A DNA stretch of 64,000 nucleotides from Aestuariibaculum suncheonense (GCF_014596935.1 NZ_JACVXC010000003.1:434001-498000), one strand, 5' to 3'. Counted from the stretch's first letter, positions 9,766-20,410 are shown. Numbers and translations are program-made. Notes: a model not told the origin generated them from the letters alone.

Positions 9766-12372
9766 ATGAACTTAAATAATTATACTATTAAATCGCAAGA
9801 AGCCATACAACAAGCGCAACAAATAGCGCAAGGCTTGGGTCATCAACAAATTGAAAACGAACACCTTTTTAAAGGGATTCTTGAAGTAGATGAAAACGTA
9901 TTACCATTCATTTTAAAAAAACTGAATGTAAATATTAACATTTTAGAACAAGCTTTAGATAAACAAATTGAGAGCTTCCCAAAAGTTACAGGTAGCGAAC
10001 TAATATTGTCTCGTGAAGCAGGAAAAACACTTAACGAAGCATCTATTATTGCAAAAAAAATGAAAGATGACTATGTTTCGATAGAACATTTAATCATCGC
10101 CATTTTTAAATCAAACAGCAAAATTGCCCAGATGCTAAAAGACCAAGGCGTAACAGAAAAAACCTTAACCGCTAGTATTCAAGAACTACGTAAAGGAGAA
10201 AATGTAACATCTCAAAGCCAGGAAGACACCTACAATTCATTAAACAAATACGCCAAAAACCTGAATCAACTGGTTAAAGACGGGAAACTGGATCCTGTTA
10301 TTGGGCGTGATGAAGAAATTCGCAGAATATTACAGATTTTATCACGACGCACCAAAAACAACCCGATTCTGGTTGGTGAACCTGGAACAGGAAAAACCGC
10401 CATTGCCGAAGGTTTAGCGCATAGAATTGTAGATGGTGATATTCCTGAAAACCTAAAAGACAAACAAATTTTCGCTCTGGATATGGGTGCCTTAATTGCT
10501 GGTGCCAAATACAAAGGAGAATTTGAAGAGCGCTTAAAAGCTGTTGTAAAAGAAGTAACAACCAGCGAAGGCGATATCGTGTTATTTATAGACGAAATTC
10601 ATACACTGGTAGGTGCTGGTGGCGGACAAGGTGCTATGGATGCAGCAAACATCTTAAAACCAGCCTTAGCTCGCGGAGAACTTCGCGCGATTGGAGCTAC
10701 GACTTTAGATGAGTACCAGAAATACTTTGAAAAAGACAAAGCTTTAGAGCGTCGTTTCCAAAAAGTCATGGTTGATGAACCAGATACAGAAAGTGCGATT
10801 TCTATTTTACGTGGTATTAAAGAAAAATACGAAACGCACCATAAAGTTCGTATTAAAGACGAAGCTATTATTGGTGCTGTAGAATTATCACAACGCTACA
10901 TTACTAATCGATTCTTACCCGATAAGGCGATTGACTTAATGGATGAAGCTGCATCAAAATTACGCATGGAAATCAACTCAAAACCTGAAGAACTAGATGT
11001 TTTAGACAGAAAGATTATGCAGCTGGAAATCGAGATTGAAGCCATTAAGCGCGAAAAAGACGAAACAAAACTAAAAGCTTTACAAGCCGATTTAGCAAAC
11101 ATTAAAGAACAACGCAACGAGATTAATGCGAAATGGAAAAGCGAAAAAGAAGTTGTTGACAATATCCAGAACACTAAACAGAATATTGAAAATTACAAAC
11201 TGGAAGCTGAACGCGCTGAACGCGATGGAGACTATGGAAAAGTTGCCGAATTACGCTATGGCAAAATAAAAGAAGCTCAAGAACAACTAGAGGGCTACCA
11301 AAAACAATTACAGGCACAATCTGAAAACTCTCTAATAAAAGAGGAAGTAACTTATGATGATATTGCCGAAGTTGTTGCAAAATGGACAGGTATTCCAGTA
11401 ACTAAAATGCTTCAAAGTGAACGTGAAAAGCTTTTAAAACTGGAAGACGAATTACACAAGCGCGTGGTCGGACAGGAAGAAGCTATCGAAGCGGTTAGTG
11501 ATGCCGTACGCAGAAGTCGTGCCGGTCTACAAAACCCTCAAAAGCCAATAGGCACCTTCCTATTCTTAGGAACAACCGGAGTTGGTAAAACGGAACTAGC
11601 GAAAGCACTTGCCGAATATCTATTTGATGATGAAAACGCCATGACACGTATTGATATGAGTGAATACCAGGAACGTCATGCAGTTAGTCGCTTAGTTGGT
11701 GCGCCTCCGGGATACGTAGGTTATGACGAAGGCGGTCAGTTAACCGAAGCAGTTAGACGTAAACCGTATTCTGTAGTGTTGTTGGATGAAATTGAAAAAG
11801 CACATCCGGACACCTTCAACATCTTATTACAAGTATTAGATGAAGGGCACTTAACAGATAACAAAGGACGTGTTGCTGATTTCAAAAACACCATCGTCAT
11901 TATGACGTCTAACATTGGTAGTCAGATTATTCAAGAACGTTTTGAAGCCACAAAAGACATAGATTCCGCTATTGAAACAGCAAAAATAGATGTATTAGCA
12001 CTATTAAAACAAAGTGTGCGACCAGAGTTTTTAAACCGTATAGATGATACGATTATGTTCACCCCTCTAACCAAGGAAAACATCAGAGATATTGTTGAAT
12101 TACAGCTTAAAAACATCACAAAAATGATTAACAAACAAGGCATCACTTTTGATGCCACGCAGGAAGCTGTGGATTATTTGGCAGACAAAGGCTACAATCC
12201 GGAATACGGCGCAAGACCTGTAAAACGCGTGATTCAAAAAGAAGTTTTGAATGCCTTAAGTAAAGAAATACTCGCAGGAACTGTCACTACAGACAGCATT
12301 ATCTTACTTGATGCCTTCGATGATCAACTGGTCTTCAGAAATCAAAGCGATTTGGTTTCAGAGAACGTATGA
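9766..12372 (+). CDS. clpB: ATP-dependent disaggregase ClpB
   Basis: Hsp100 chaperone that rescues aggregated proteins together with DnaK. The order is Clp-N repeats (1-145), AAA-1 with Walker A GEPGTGKT near 204, a coiled middle domain (about 405-520) that separates ClpB from ClpA/ClpC, and AAA-2 with Walker A GTTGVGKT near 602 plus a C-terminal D2-small domain. The 868-residue length is standard. I could not assign a specific heat-shock promoter in the 150 bases upstream. Confidence 0.98.
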   Translation: MNLNNYTIKSQEAIQQAQQIAQGLGHQQIENEHLFKGILEVDENVLPFILKKLNVNINILEQALDKQIESFPKVTGSELILSREAGKTLNEASIIAKKMKDDYVSIEHLIIAIFKSNSKIAQMLKDQGVTEKTLTASIQELRKGENVTSQSQEDTYNSLNKYAKNLNQLVKDGKLDPVIGRDEEIRRILQILSRRTKNNPILVGEPGTGKTAIAEGLAHRIVDGDIPENLKDKQIFALDMGALIAGAKYKGEFEERLKAVVKEVTTSEGDIVLFIDEIHTLVGAGGGQGAMDAANILKPALARGELRAIGATTLDEYQKYFEKDKALERRFQKVMVDEPDTESAISILRGIKEKYETHHKVRIKDEAIIGAVELSQRYITNRFLPDKAIDLMDEAASKLRMEINSKPEELDVLDRKIMQLEIEIEAIKREKDETKLKALQADLANIKEQRNEINAKWKSEKEVVDNIQNTKQNIENYKLEAERAERDGDYGKVAELRYGKIKEAQEQLEGYQKQLQAQSENSLIKEEVTYDDIAEVVAKWTGIPVTKMLQSEREKLLKLEDELHKRVVGQEEAIEAVSDAVRRSRAGLQNPQKPIGTFLFLGTTGVGKTELAKALAEYLFDDENAMTRIDMSEYQERHAVSRLVGAPPGYVGYDEGGQLTEAVRRKPYSVVLLDEIEKAHPDTFNILLQVLDEGHLTDNKGRVADFKNTIVIMTSNIGSQIIQERFEATKDIDSAIETAKIDVLALLKQSVRPEFLNRIDDTIMFTPLTKENIRDIVELQLKNITKMINKQGITFDATQEAVDYLADKGYNPEYGARPVKRVIQKEVLNALSKEILAGTVTTDSIILLDAFDDQLVFRNQSDLVSENV

Positions 12373-12394
12373 CTAACAAATTATTAATTTAAAA

Positions 12395-12420
12395 ACAGGG
12401 TTTCCGTACGGAAACCCTGT
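12395..12420 (+). terminator. terminator of clpB
   Basis: Perfect 11-bp stem ACAGGGTTTCC / GGAAACCCTGT around a GTAC loop, flanked by A5 and T8, 22 bases after the clpB stop. It is one of the strongest terminators in the window. Confidence 0.92.
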
Positions 12421-12641
12421 TTTTTTTCAGCAAACTTAAACTTTAGATAACAAAACTTAAAATCAACAAAATAAGAACATTAAAAAAAATCTATAAAACA
12501 AAAACAATTGAAAAAGTTGATTTTTCTTTCATTTAAAAAAGAATAATTGTATCTTAACAAAACCCTAAATACAATAAACTGAGTATTAAATTGTTAATAA
12601 ATAGTAGCCAATACTCTAAAAAAATGTAAAATAAAAATAGT

Positions 12642-12649
12642 TAAATTTG
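12642..12649 (+). promoter_or_regulatory. -7 element upstream of the deoC-like gene
   Basis: TAAATTTG matches TAnnTTTG and would give a leader of about 75 bases. The remaining 12425-12641 stretch is very AT-rich; I see no gene or structured element in it. Confidence 0.4.
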
Positions 12650-12730
12650 CGTCAATGATAGTCCCCAAAACTACATGACTCGTATATATATTAACGAGAA
12701 ATTAATAGCATTTAAAACCTACCTATCCCT

Positions 12731-13390
12731 ATGAATATATCTAAGCATATAGAATATACTCTATTAACCCCTACAACAACAGAACGAGAGATTATTGATC
12801 TTTGCTACGAAGCCATTCAAAATGACTTCTATAGTGTTTGCATTAATAGCTCTTATGTTGCTTTAGCAAGTCAGCTACTAGAAAATTCACCTACAAAGGT
12901 ATGCTCGGTAGTAGGTTTTCCGTTTGGAGCCATGTCTACCGATGCCAAAGTTTTTGAGGCTAAAAAAGCGATTGAAGACGGCGCTGAAGAAATCGAAATG
13001 GTTATTAATCTTGGGTTTTTAAAAAGTAAAAATTATGTATCTGTACTAAAAGATATCAGCGATGTTAAAATGGCTATTGGTAATACAACTCTAAAAGTCA
13101 TTTTAGAAATTTCAGAATTAAATAAAAACGAAATCATTAAAGCTTGTGAAATCTGTTTGGACGCTAATGTCGATTTCATTAAAACCTCAAGCGGTTTTTC
13201 GAAAGGCGGCGCTACTTTAACAGCTACAAAAATCATAAAAAAAACCATTAAAGATTCAGCTAAAATAACAGCCTCAGGCGACATAGAAGATCTTGAAACC
13301 AGCATGAAATACTTAGAAGTTGGCGTGCATCGCATTGGCTTTAATGCCTTACTGAATAAAAAAGCAAAAAAAGCCAGACCCATCTCTTAG
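12731..13390 (+). CDS. degenerate deoxyribose-phosphate aldolase paralog
   Basis: Clearly a TIM-barrel aldolase of the DeoC family, similar along its whole length to the intact deoC 140 bases downstream. It has lost several residues needed for canonical activity. The Schiff-base Lys is kept (FIKTSSGF, K151). The proton-relay Lys, which is K181 in the downstream copy and K201 in E. coli, is Thr180. The catalytic Asp (EIDMV) is Glu89. The phosphate-binding ASGGI and RIGTSAG loops read ASGDI and RIGFNAL. The frame is undamaged, so it is probably expressed with a changed or lost reaction. Confidence 0.85.
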   Translation: MNISKHIEYTLLTPTTTEREIIDLCYEAIQNDFYSVCINSSYVALASQLLENSPTKVCSVVGFPFGAMSTDAKVFEAKKAIEDGAEEIEMVINLGFLKSKNYVSVLKDISDVKMAIGNTTLKVILEISELNKNEIIKACEICLDANVDFIKTSSGFSKGGATLTATKIIKKTIKDSAKITASGDIEDLETSMKYLEVGVHRIGFNALLNKKAKKARPIS

Positions 13391-13530
13391 ATAATACCTG
13401 ACTTTAAATTTCCTCATCAAGTCGTTCAGCAAATGTTAATACGTTTGTTGCGCTATTTTTTTTACACGTACTTTGTATTATATTTACTGAACGCTTTGCT
13501 TTTATCTTTTAAGTATAACCGCCACACTTT

Positions 13531-14178
13531 ATGACACACCTTAGCAGTTATATCGATCACACCCTTTTAAAACCTACAGCTACCAAAGCTGAGATTATTC
13601 AACTATGTGAAGAAGCAAAGAAATTCAGATTCTTTTCGGTTTGCACCAACAGTTATTTCACATCATTAGCTAAAGAACATACACAAAACAGCAACGTGAA
13701 AGTATGTACGGTTGTTGGTTTTCCATTAGGCGCCATGAGTACAGAAGCTAAAATTTACGAAACTATTCAAGCTCTGAAAGACGGTGCCGACGAAATTGAT
13801 ATGGTAATTAATTTAGGTCTCCTCAAGGCAAAAGACTATACAGGCGTAATTAGAGATATTGCATCTGTTAAAAACCGCCTCCCTAATCAGGTTTTAAAAG
13901 TTATTATTGAAACCTGCTATTTAACCGAAGACGAAATTATTACAGCTTCAGAGCTAACCATTAAAGCAGGTGCAGATTTTATTAAAACCTCTACAGGATT
14001 TGGTCCTCATGGCGCAACCATTGAACACGTAAGATTGATGAAATCTATCGCAAAAGATCATGCCAAGATTAAAGCATCCGGAGGCATTAAAGATTTTAAA
14101 ACCGCCATAGAATACATCAAACTAGGCGTTGATCGCATTGGTACTTCGGCTGGTATTACTATTGTTACCGGAAAATAA
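13531..14178 (+). CDS. deoC: deoxyribose-phosphate aldolase
   Basis: Cleaves 2-deoxyribose-5-phosphate to glyceraldehyde-3-phosphate and acetaldehyde in deoxynucleoside catabolism. At 215 residues it is the normal short bacterial form. The catalytic Asp (ADEIDMV, D90), Schiff-base Lys (FIKTSTGF, K152) and proton-relay Lys (KIKASGGI, K181) are all present, as is the phosphate loop DRIGTSAG. It sits in tandem after the degenerate paralog but has a 140-base upstream gap that could hold its own promoter. It converges with pxpC, 7 bases away. Confidence 0.96.
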   Translation: MTHLSSYIDHTLLKPTATKAEIIQLCEEAKKFRFFSVCTNSYFTSLAKEHTQNSNVKVCTVVGFPLGAMSTEAKIYETIQALKDGADEIDMVINLGLLKAKDYTGVIRDIASVKNRLPNQVLKVIIETCYLTEDEIITASELTIKAGADFIKTSTGFGPHGATIEHVRLMKSIAKDHAKIKASGGIKDFKTAIEYIKLGVDRIGTSAGITIVTGK

Positions 14179-14185
14179 CTTCCGG

Positions 14186-15037
14186 TTAATACTCCAGCAA
14201 ATTAAACTGAATTTTATCCCCTGTGAATTTTTGAGCCAACACATTTATTGATGATTCTTTAAGCTGAAGTACTCTGGGGTATCCTCCTGTTGTCTGGCAA
14301 TCGCGCATTAAAATAATCAATTGTCCTGAAGGTGTTAATTGCACCGTTCCCGGAAGTACGGGCGAGGTAATAATCGGCTCTAAAACATTTTCTAAACATT
14401 CCTCTAATTGATATGCCATTCGGCTATTATTTTTTGAAATAGAAAAGCTATTTGACATTAAAAATGTCTGCTGATTTTTAGTTAACAAATCGAATTCAGG
14501 ACCTTTAAAAACTTCCAAATAATCATTTTCAAAAACCTCATCTTTAAGTTTAACTAATGCATTTTTAATAATTAAAAATGAACTACTTGTAGTGATTTCA
14601 ATTATATCATTTTTTAATAAAACACTTTGCTTTGTAACTCCCTGATACATGCTTCGGCTTTCGAGTATTTTTTCAGAAAGCAAACCTCCCAAAACCGCCA
14701 CATAACATCGAACACCTTTTCGTAATTTCCCAAACGACAAGACATCTCCTGTTACAATTTTTACAGGTAAATTTTGAGGAATAGTTTCTCCGTTAAGCTT
14801 TGGTGACATATCTGCACCAGTAACACAAATAACCGTATCTGAATCAAACTGAAATACCCCTCCCATTACAGTCATTTCAATAACCGCTAAATCCGGAGCA
14901 TTCCCTAAAATGATATTCGCCAAACCCGCAGAATAGCGATCCATAACACCAGAATACGGCACCCCATATTGTTGGCATCCAAAACGCCCGAAATCCTGTA
15001 TACTGGAATATAATCCCGGCTTCAACACTTTAATCAC
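14186..15037 (-). CDS. pxpC: 5-oxoprolinase subunit C (KipA-like)
   Basis: Biotin-dependent carboxylase-like domain (KipA/AHS2) of 283 residues. The family start IQDFGRFGCQQYGVPYSG is clear, followed by a TGADMSPKLNG segment. With PxpA and PxpB it forms the ATP-dependent 5-oxoprolinase that opens 5-oxoproline to glutamate. Its start overlaps the pxpB stop by 8 bases, indicating translational coupling in a pxpA-pxpB-pxpC operon. Confidence 0.93.
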   Translation of the reverse strand: MIKVLKPGLYSSIQDFGRFGCQQYGVPYSGVMDRYSAGLANIILGNAPDLAVIEMTVMGGVFQFDSDTVICVTGADMSPKLNGETIPQNLPVKIVTGDVLSFGKLRKGVRCYVAVLGGLLSEKILESRSMYQGVTKQSVLLKNDIIEITTSSSFLIIKNALVKLKDEVFENDYLEVFKGPEFDLLTKNQQTFLMSNSFSISKNNSRMAYQLEECLENVLEPIITSPVLPGTVQLTPSGQLIILMRDCQTTGGYPRVLQLKESSINVLAQKFTGDKIQFNLLEY

Positions 15038-15761
15038 GAATCACCTCACTTTCTATTTGATACACACCTGCTTCTACAAGTATTTTAATGCTCTTGTACT
15101 CATCAAGCGATACAGGCTTAAATCGCACCTTGTCTCCCGGTTTCACAAAACAGGGCGACTGCTTCGTAGCATCAAATAAGGTTACCGGCGTGTTACCTAT
15201 AACATTCCAACCACCCGGACTCGCCATTGGATAAATTCCTGTTTGGCTTCCGCCAATAGCGACTGACCCTTTTCTAATTTGTAATCGAGGAGTTGATTTT
15301 CGAGGCGTATGAAGCCTTTTATCCAAGCCTCCTAAATATAAAAACCCTGGTAAGAAACCTATAAAATAAACCGTATAAATGGACTGAGAATGCCATTCGA
15401 TAATTTGAGATTTTGTCACGTTTTTCAAACCAGACAACTCCTCTAAATCTATCCCAAATTCTTCTTCATAACATACAGGAATAGTCCACTGCATTAAATC
15501 TAATGAAATAGCACTCTCAGACTTACTATAGATTTTATTTATAGTCTCAATTTCAGCTTTAAAATTTATTTCAACAAAACCATAAACAACTAATAATGAA
15601 TTATATGATTGCCTTATTTCAAGTAAAGATTTAATATTTAACTTTTCTATTTTGTGTTTAAAACTAAGCACATCTCTCAATATTTCTTCATCAATAATTG
15701 CCGGCCATTCGATAAAAATAGCACGTTCTCCATAGGGTTTATATGATAAATTATAAGCCAT
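15030..15761 (-). CDS. pxpB: 5-oxoprolinase subunit B (KipI-like)
   Basis: Allophanate-hydrolase-subunit-1/KipI family, 243 residues. The family segments GFLPGFLYLGGLD, TPRLQIRKGSVAIGGSQTGIYP and SPGGWNVIGNTP are all present. In Bacillus the orthologous proteins were first named Kip sporulation-kinase modulators. Here the presence of all three subunits argues for 5-oxoprolinase. It lies 3 bases downstream of pxpA. Confidence 0.93.
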   Translation of the reverse strand: MAYNLSYKPYGERAIFIEWPAIIDEEILRDVLSFKHKIEKLNIKSLLEIRQSYNSLLVVYGFVEINFKAEIETINKIYSKSESAISLDLMQWTIPVCYEEEFGIDLEELSGLKNVTKSQIIEWHSQSIYTVYFIGFLPGFLYLGGLDKRLHTPRKSTPRLQIRKGSVAIGGSQTGIYPMASPGGWNVIGNTPVTLFDATKQSPCFVKPGDKVRFKPVSLDEYKSIKILVEAGVYQIESEVIRD

Positions 15762-15764
15762 AAA

Positions 15765-16505
15765 CTAGTAAATTTTGACACCTTTATCGACTAACTTTCC
15801 CCAAAGATTTTGAACTAATTTTATAGCTTCCATATTGTCACCATGAACACAAATAGTATTCACTCGAATCGGCACTTTTGTACCATCAATGGTTTTCACT
15901 TCTTGTAAAGAAATCATTCTGTAAACATGTTCAAACATGGTGTCAACATCATGAATTAAAGCCTCCTTTTTAGCTCTCGATACCAAAGATAAATCGTCGT
16001 TATAATTTCTATCTGCAAACACTTCATAAACAATCGGTATGTTATTTTGAGTCGCCACATCAGCAATCACCGAACCATAAGGGACATACAACTGCATGGG
16101 CAATGCATAACTTCTTATAACCTCAACTACAACCTCAGCCAGTTTTATATCGGTAGCTGCCATATTATAAAGGGCGCCATGAGGTTTTATATGATGCAAC
16201 CCCACCTGCTCTTCTTTTAAAACAGCCAATAAACTATCTATTTGATGTTTCAAGGAGGCAAATAACGCTACGCAAGACATTTCTACAGGCTGCCTTCCAA
16301 AGTGCTCTCGATCTGGAAATGACGGATGCGCCCCTACTTTCACTCCATGAACCTTCGCTAAAGCCACTACCTTTCGCATAGTAGCAGTATCGCCGGCATG
16401 ACCTCCGCAAGCAATATTGCATGATGATAAAAAAGGCATTAACTCCGCTTCATTACCCACTCCTTCCCCTACATCAGCATTTACATCAACATGAAACTGT
16501 TCCAT
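15765..16505 (-). CDS. pxpA: 5-oxoprolinase subunit A (LamB/YcsF family)
   Basis: The family core starts at VDVNADVGEG and continues with SCNIACGGHAGD and GAHPSFPDREHFGRQ. These hold the metal-binding His and Asp residues of the YcsF barrel. I chose the ATG at 16505 (MEQFHVDVNADVG, 246 residues) because YcsF proteins begin a few residues before this motif. An in-frame ATG at 16541 would add 12 residues. It is the first gene of pxpABC. Confidence 0.92.
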   Translation of the reverse strand: MEQFHVDVNADVGEGVGNEAELMPFLSSCNIACGGHAGDTATMRKVVALAKVHGVKVGAHPSFPDREHFGRQPVEMSCVALFASLKHQIDSLLAVLKEEQVGLHHIKPHGALYNMAATDIKLAEVVVEVIRSYALPMQLYVPYGSVIADVATQNNIPIVYEVFADRNYNDDLSLVSRAKKEALIHDVDTMFEHVYRMISLQEVKTIDGTKVPIRVNTICVHGDNMEAIKLVQNLWGKLVDKGVKIY

Positions 16506-16592
16506 AACATCCGCAATTTTAGTTATCCTTTTACTTTTCAATCTAAGGTAATCATATCATTATTTAAAAGCAATATCATCAACTTAGCAGAT

Positions 16593-16600
16593 CAAAACTA
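16593..16600 (-). promoter_or_regulatory. candidate -7 element of pxpABC
   Basis: Minus strand TAGTTTTG matches TAnnTTTG about 88 bases upstream of the pxpA start. The nearest TTG is only 14 bases further upstream, so the match is partial. Confidence 0.3.
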
Positions 16601-16779
16601 CACAAATTCGCGGACAATATTTATTTCCATTATAAAACTGAAATTTCAAAAAAACACATACTACACAAAACCAAAACCTTACAAGAAAAAACTTCACTTA
16701 AATCAAAATTTATCACCAAGTTCACGCAACTATTTAGCAATCTCAACATCTTTTAAGGGAATTAAAAAATTATTAAACT

Positions 16780-17304
16780 ATGAAAAAACCTATTCTACTT
16801 GTAAAAAGCTTAATAGTAGCAAGTCTTCTTGCTGTTAGTTGCGATGACGACAACGACTACAAATGTCCAGAAGCATTTACAGGCGAATTAACAGAGACTG
16901 AAACTAATGTTACAGGACTTTGGAAACTTAAAAGTATTGTTACGGAAGAAGAAATTGATTTAACTGATGATGATGTTGAAAATCCAACCACAGATCTATT
17001 TAGTCAATACACCGAATGCCAACAAGATGTTGCCTACGAATTTAACAGCGATCGCAGCTATTCCTTTTTGGCTGGAACAACCGCAGCAGACTGCGAAAAC
17101 GAACAAACCATTTCAGGAACCTGGCAATTAAATGAAGCCTCTGTTCTATCTCTTGTTGCTAGTTGTGCTAAACAATCAACTTTAATTGAAGTTAACGAAA
17201 CAAACACCGAATTCACCATTGAAACGACTTATAATTTTGTTGACGTGAACGATGTTGTTATTACTTCTGTGACTACTTCGACTTACGAAAAAGTAACGGA
17301 ATAG
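16780..17304 (+). CDS. small lipocalin-like lipoprotein
   Basis: A 174-residue protein with a lipoprotein signal (lipobox AVSC, Cys near 21), followed by an acidic stretch DDDNDYKC. GLWKLKSIVTEEEIDL and later ISGTWQLNEAS fit the lipocalin-like/META-type beta-barrel domains common in Bacteroidota lipoproteins. The function is unknown. It is divergent from pxpA and monocistronic. Confidence 0.8.
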   Translation: MKKPILLVKSLIVASLLAVSCDDDNDYKCPEAFTGELTETETNVTGLWKLKSIVTEEEIDLTDDDVENPTTDLFSQYTECQQDVAYEFNSDRSYSFLAGTTAADCENEQTISGTWQLNEASVLSLVASCAKQSTLIEVNETNTEFTIETTYNFVDVNDVVITSVTTSTYEKVTE

Positions 17305-17326
17305 CTTTTACAAGCTACAAATTAAG

Positions 17327-17347
17327 GAGCAAGATGTATTCTTGCTC
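17327..17347 (+). terminator. terminator of the lipocalin-like gene
   Basis: Stem GAGCAAGA / TCTTGCTC with a 5-base loop, followed immediately by a run of nine T. The T-run touches the stop codon of the convergent yifB gene. Confidence 0.85.
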
Positions 17348-17354
17348 TTTTTTT

Positions 17355-18890
17355 TTACACAAGCCACCCCTCCCGATCCAAACTTCTATACTGAATCGCT
17401 TCACTTATATGAGAACCATTCACACGTTCTGAATGCTCCAAATCGGCAATTGTTCTCGCAACTTTCAAAATCCTGTCATAGGCGCGCGCCGACAAATTTA
17501 AACGCTCCATAGCCGTTTTAAGCAACTGTTTTGAGGCTTCATCCAAAACACAATGCTTACGAATTTGTTTTGTATTCATCTGCGCATTGTAATGCACGGT
17601 ATCAGATTCTGAAAATCGTTTCGTTTGAATTGCTCTGGCCTCGGTTACACGTTTTCTAATCTCTACTGAAGATTCACTTTTCCGATCTTCTGAAAGCTTT
17701 TCAAACGGTACAGACGTCACTTCTATATGAATATCGATGCGATCTAACAGCGGCCCTGAAATCTTGCTTAAATAACGCTGCATTTCAGCTGGACTTGATG
17801 TTACCGGAGCATTGGGATCGTTAAAATACCCACCAGGACTCGGATTCATACTAGCAACCAACATAAACGATGACGGGTATGTTACCGTAAATTTTGCTCT
17901 GGAAATTGTCACTTCCCGATCTTCTAAAGGCTGTCGCAATACCTCTAATACACTACGTTTAAATTCCGGCAATTCATCTAAAAACAACACGCCGTTATGC
18001 GACAACGATATTTCTCCAGGTTGCGGAAACGCACCACCACCAACCAAAGCAACATCGCTTATTGTGTGGTGCGGACTGCGAAACGGACGTTGCGCCATGA
18101 GTCCACTATCTTTTACCCTACCAACCACAGAATGAATTTTAGTCGTTTCTAAAGCTTCATGAAGCGTCATAGGCGGTAAAATGCTGGGTAAACGTTTGGC
18201 TAACATCGTTTTTCCTGCCCCCGGAGGTCCGATTAAAATAATGTTATGTCCGCCGGCAGCTGCAATCTCCATACAACGTTTAATCCCTTCCTGACCTTTT
18301 ACATCACTAAAATCGAATTCCGGAAATTCTAAATTTTTATAAAATTCGTCTCGCGTGTTAATTATAGTTTGCTCAAGCGACACTCCTTTATCGAAATAAT
18401 CAATAACCTGTTTAATATTATCAACACCATACACCTCTAAATTATCCACTATGGCAGCTTCTTTTGCATTTTGACTCGGTAAAATAAAACCTTTAAAGCC
18501 TTCTTGTCGTGCTTTTACCGCAATAGGCAGCGCACCTTTTATGGGTTGCAGACTTCCGTCAAGTGAAAGCTCTCCCATGATAATATATTTTTCTAAATGT
18601 TCGGCTTGAATCTGCTTGGAAGCAGTAAGAATACCAATCGCCAAAGTTAAATCGTAAGCACTACCTTCTTTCCGCAAATCGGCCGGCGCCATGTTAATGG
18701 TAATTTTCTTCCCAGGAATTTTATAACCGTTATTCTGCAATGCAGCCGCTATACGGTAATTACTTTCTTTAATGGCATTATCAGGCAAACCTACCAAATG
18801 ATAGCCAATACCCGAATCGCAATTTACCTCAACAGTGATGGTGGTAGCTTCAACACCAAAAACGGCACTTCCAAATACTTTCTTCAGCAT
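17355..18890 (-). CDS. YifB/ComM-family Mg-chelatase-like AAA+ ATPase
   Basis: A 511-residue protein in three parts: an N-terminal Lon-protease-like domain (about 1-170, with [15 protein letters not shown]), a Mg-chelatase AAA+ domain with Walker A GPPGAGKT at 221-228 and Walker B-like FLDELPEF, and a C-terminal lid with [16 protein letters not shown]. In Vibrio and Haemophilus, ComM is a branch-migration helicase that helps integrate foreign DNA during transformation. The same role here is inferred from family only. It is a single gene. Confidence 0.92.
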   Translation of the reverse strand: MLKKVFGSAVFGVEATTITVEVNCDSGIGYHLVGLPDNAIKESNYRIAAALQNNGYKIPGKKITINMAPADLRKEGSAYDLTLAIGILTASKQIQAEHLEKYIIMGELSLDGSLQPIKGALPIAVKARQEGFKGFILPSQNAKEAAIVDNLEVYGVDNIKQVIDYFDKGVSLEQTIINTRDEFYKNLEFPEFDFSDVKGQEGIKRCMEIAAAGGHNIILIGPPGAGKTMLAKRLPSILPPMTLHEALETTKIHSVVGRVKDSGLMAQRPFRSPHHTISDVALVGGGAFPQPGEISLSHNGVLFLDELPEFKRSVLEVLRQPLEDREVTISRAKFTVTYPSSFMLVASMNPSPGGYFNDPNAPVTSSPAEMQRYLSKISGPLLDRIDIHIEVTSVPFEKLSEDRKSESSVEIRKRVTEARAIQTKRFSESDTVHYNAQMNTKQIRKHCVLDEASKQLLKTAMERLNLSARAYDRILKVARTIADLEHSERVNGSHISEAIQYRSLDREGWLV

Positions 18891-18958
18891 ATATGATCAT
18901 TTTTCCCTTATAAATGTAAGAAAAGTATTTTAAATCCCTAAAAACCAATTTCTAACAA

Positions 18959-18983
18959 AAAATCCCGCATCAAGCGGGATTTT
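18959..18983 (-). terminator. terminator of the nrt/porin operon
   Basis: Stem AAAATCCCGC / GCGGGATTTT with a 5-base loop. On the minus strand it is followed by TTTTTTGTT. It lies 50 bases after the porin stop codon and closes the transcript that starts at nrtA. Confidence 0.85.
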
Positions 18984-19032
18984 GTTAGAGTCAATAAATT
19001 TATTCTCTCAATTTATATAGACACTTTTTTAA

Positions 19033-20301
19033 TTAGTTTAAAAATTTCGGTTTCAACACTAACATGGCCCATGCCCAATTTTGACCATCAGCAGCAGCGT
19101 CTTCAGACACTCCTTTTAACTCGTATATGCCATCTGCAGCAAACATTTGAGAATATCCCATAACTAAGGTATAGCCCTTAAATTTCTTTGTAAACACTAA
19201 ATCTATTTCTGTTCCTAAAGCTTTATCTCCACTTGGCAAATCCTGCTCTCCACTAAAGTTTAAAGCTTTAACCAACAAACTTGAGGTTTCACTCAACGTG
19301 AAGTTAGCACTAATATGCACATCAAATAGCCCAATTGAATTTGCATGGTTACCTACATAGAAATAATCCATAAATCCGTTAAATTTATGATTTGTTCCAT
19401 ATAAAGGGAAAAATGCACCAGTTTCTCCAGCATCACCATCACTCCCACTGATAATTTCAAGTCCGGCACCTAAACCTACTTTAGGAGACACTTTATAACT
19501 CAAATCAAGTCCTACTAAATAAGCCCCCTTCACATCAACTTCCCCTTGTCTTTGTCCTGTTTGAAGAAAGGCATTTGCTGCTACTCCAAAACTTCCTGAT
19601 TTATAATCTAAATGAGTTCCAAAGGTTTGAAGGTTACTTGTTCCGTCTGGTGCATCGGTATCATCAAATTCTTGAAATCCATTATTCATAAATAATAAAC
19701 TTCCTGATAATTTCTCCCAAGACTGACTTAAATGAGCCATTTGCATAGTTTTATATGAGAAAAACCCAGTTGTATTATATGCTGTACTTGTATTTACAAA
19801 TCCTCCCGGATTCGAATAATCCTGATTAAATGCGAAGGCCACATCTATAGCAAATTTTTCCTTTTTATATTTTAACAATGCAGCATCATGATTACGCCCC
19901 TGTTGTGCCCAGTCTAAACCTCCTAAAATACGTTGATCATCATATGATAGTACCTGACGCCCTAATTTAGTAGTCCAACCTGAACCTAAATTAAGTTCTG
20001 CCCAAGCCTGAAACACAGCAAACGAATTATTTTGATCATAAGGCAAAATCTGTCTGTTTTCACCCCAAACCATCACATCCTGCAGGCTTAAATAAAATTT
20101 ATATGATTCTGTTGCAAACCCTGCATTTAATCGTGCTCTGGTCGATACCCCAAAACCCGCATCAGCACCATCCGCAATTATACTCCCAAATCCGTGGCGG
20201 TATTCGGTTCTTGGTCGAAATTCACCATCTAAAGTAAATTGTGCATGTACATATTGCAAGCATCCTAATAATAGCCCTAGAATTACATATTGTTTTTTCA
20301 T
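19033..20301 (-). CDS. alginate-export-type outer-membrane porin
   Basis: A 422-residue protein with a cleavable signal peptide (MKKQYVILGLLLGCLQYVHA) and a sequence of alternating amphipathic strands. FRPRTEYRHGFG and KLGRQVLSYDDQRILGGLDWAQQ resemble the alginate-export/OprD-like barrel family. It lies 109 bases downstream of nrtD and before the operon terminator, so it is probably co-transcribed with the nitrate ABC transporter and may be the outer-membrane nitrate channel. The barrel class is a confident call. The nitrate role is inference from position. Confidence 0.82.
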   Translation of the reverse strand: MKKQYVILGLLLGCLQYVHAQFTLDGEFRPRTEYRHGFGSIIADGADAGFGVSTRARLNAGFATESYKFYLSLQDVMVWGENRQILPYDQNNSFAVFQAWAELNLGSGWTTKLGRQVLSYDDQRILGGLDWAQQGRNHDAALLKYKKEKFAIDVAFAFNQDYSNPGGFVNTSTAYNTTGFFSYKTMQMAHLSQSWEKLSGSLLFMNNGFQEFDDTDAPDGTSNLQTFGTHLDYKSGSFGVAANAFLQTGQRQGEVDVKGAYLVGLDLSYKVSPKVGLGAGLEIISGSDGDAGETGAFFPLYGTNHKFNGFMDYFYVGNHANSIGLFDVHISANFTLSETSSLLVKALNFSGEQDLPSGDKALGTEIDLVFTKKFKGYTLVMGYSQMFAADGIYELKGVSEDAAADGQNWAWAMLVLKPKFLN

Positions 20302-20410
20302 CTGTTATTTTTTAAGTTTAAAAATTGGTTAGTTTGTTTTTCTTTTTAATCAATTTCTCAAAAATATAGGATAACCTTGTCTCATTTTATGACAAAACTC
20401 ATATCCCTAT

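Noticed and set aside
10266-11380. Several minus-strand frames of 68-92 codons inside clpB
   Set aside because: Codon-pattern shadows of a conserved gene.
12675-12698. CTCGT/ACGAG inverted repeat before the deoC-like gene
   Set aside because: Only five base pairs with an AT loop; not distinguishable from chance in this AT-rich leader.
16491-16838. Open frame of 115 codons upstream of the lipocalin-like gene
   Set aside because: It overlaps the pxpA start and the lipoprotein gene, has a Lys/Asn-rich low-complexity product and no family resemblance.
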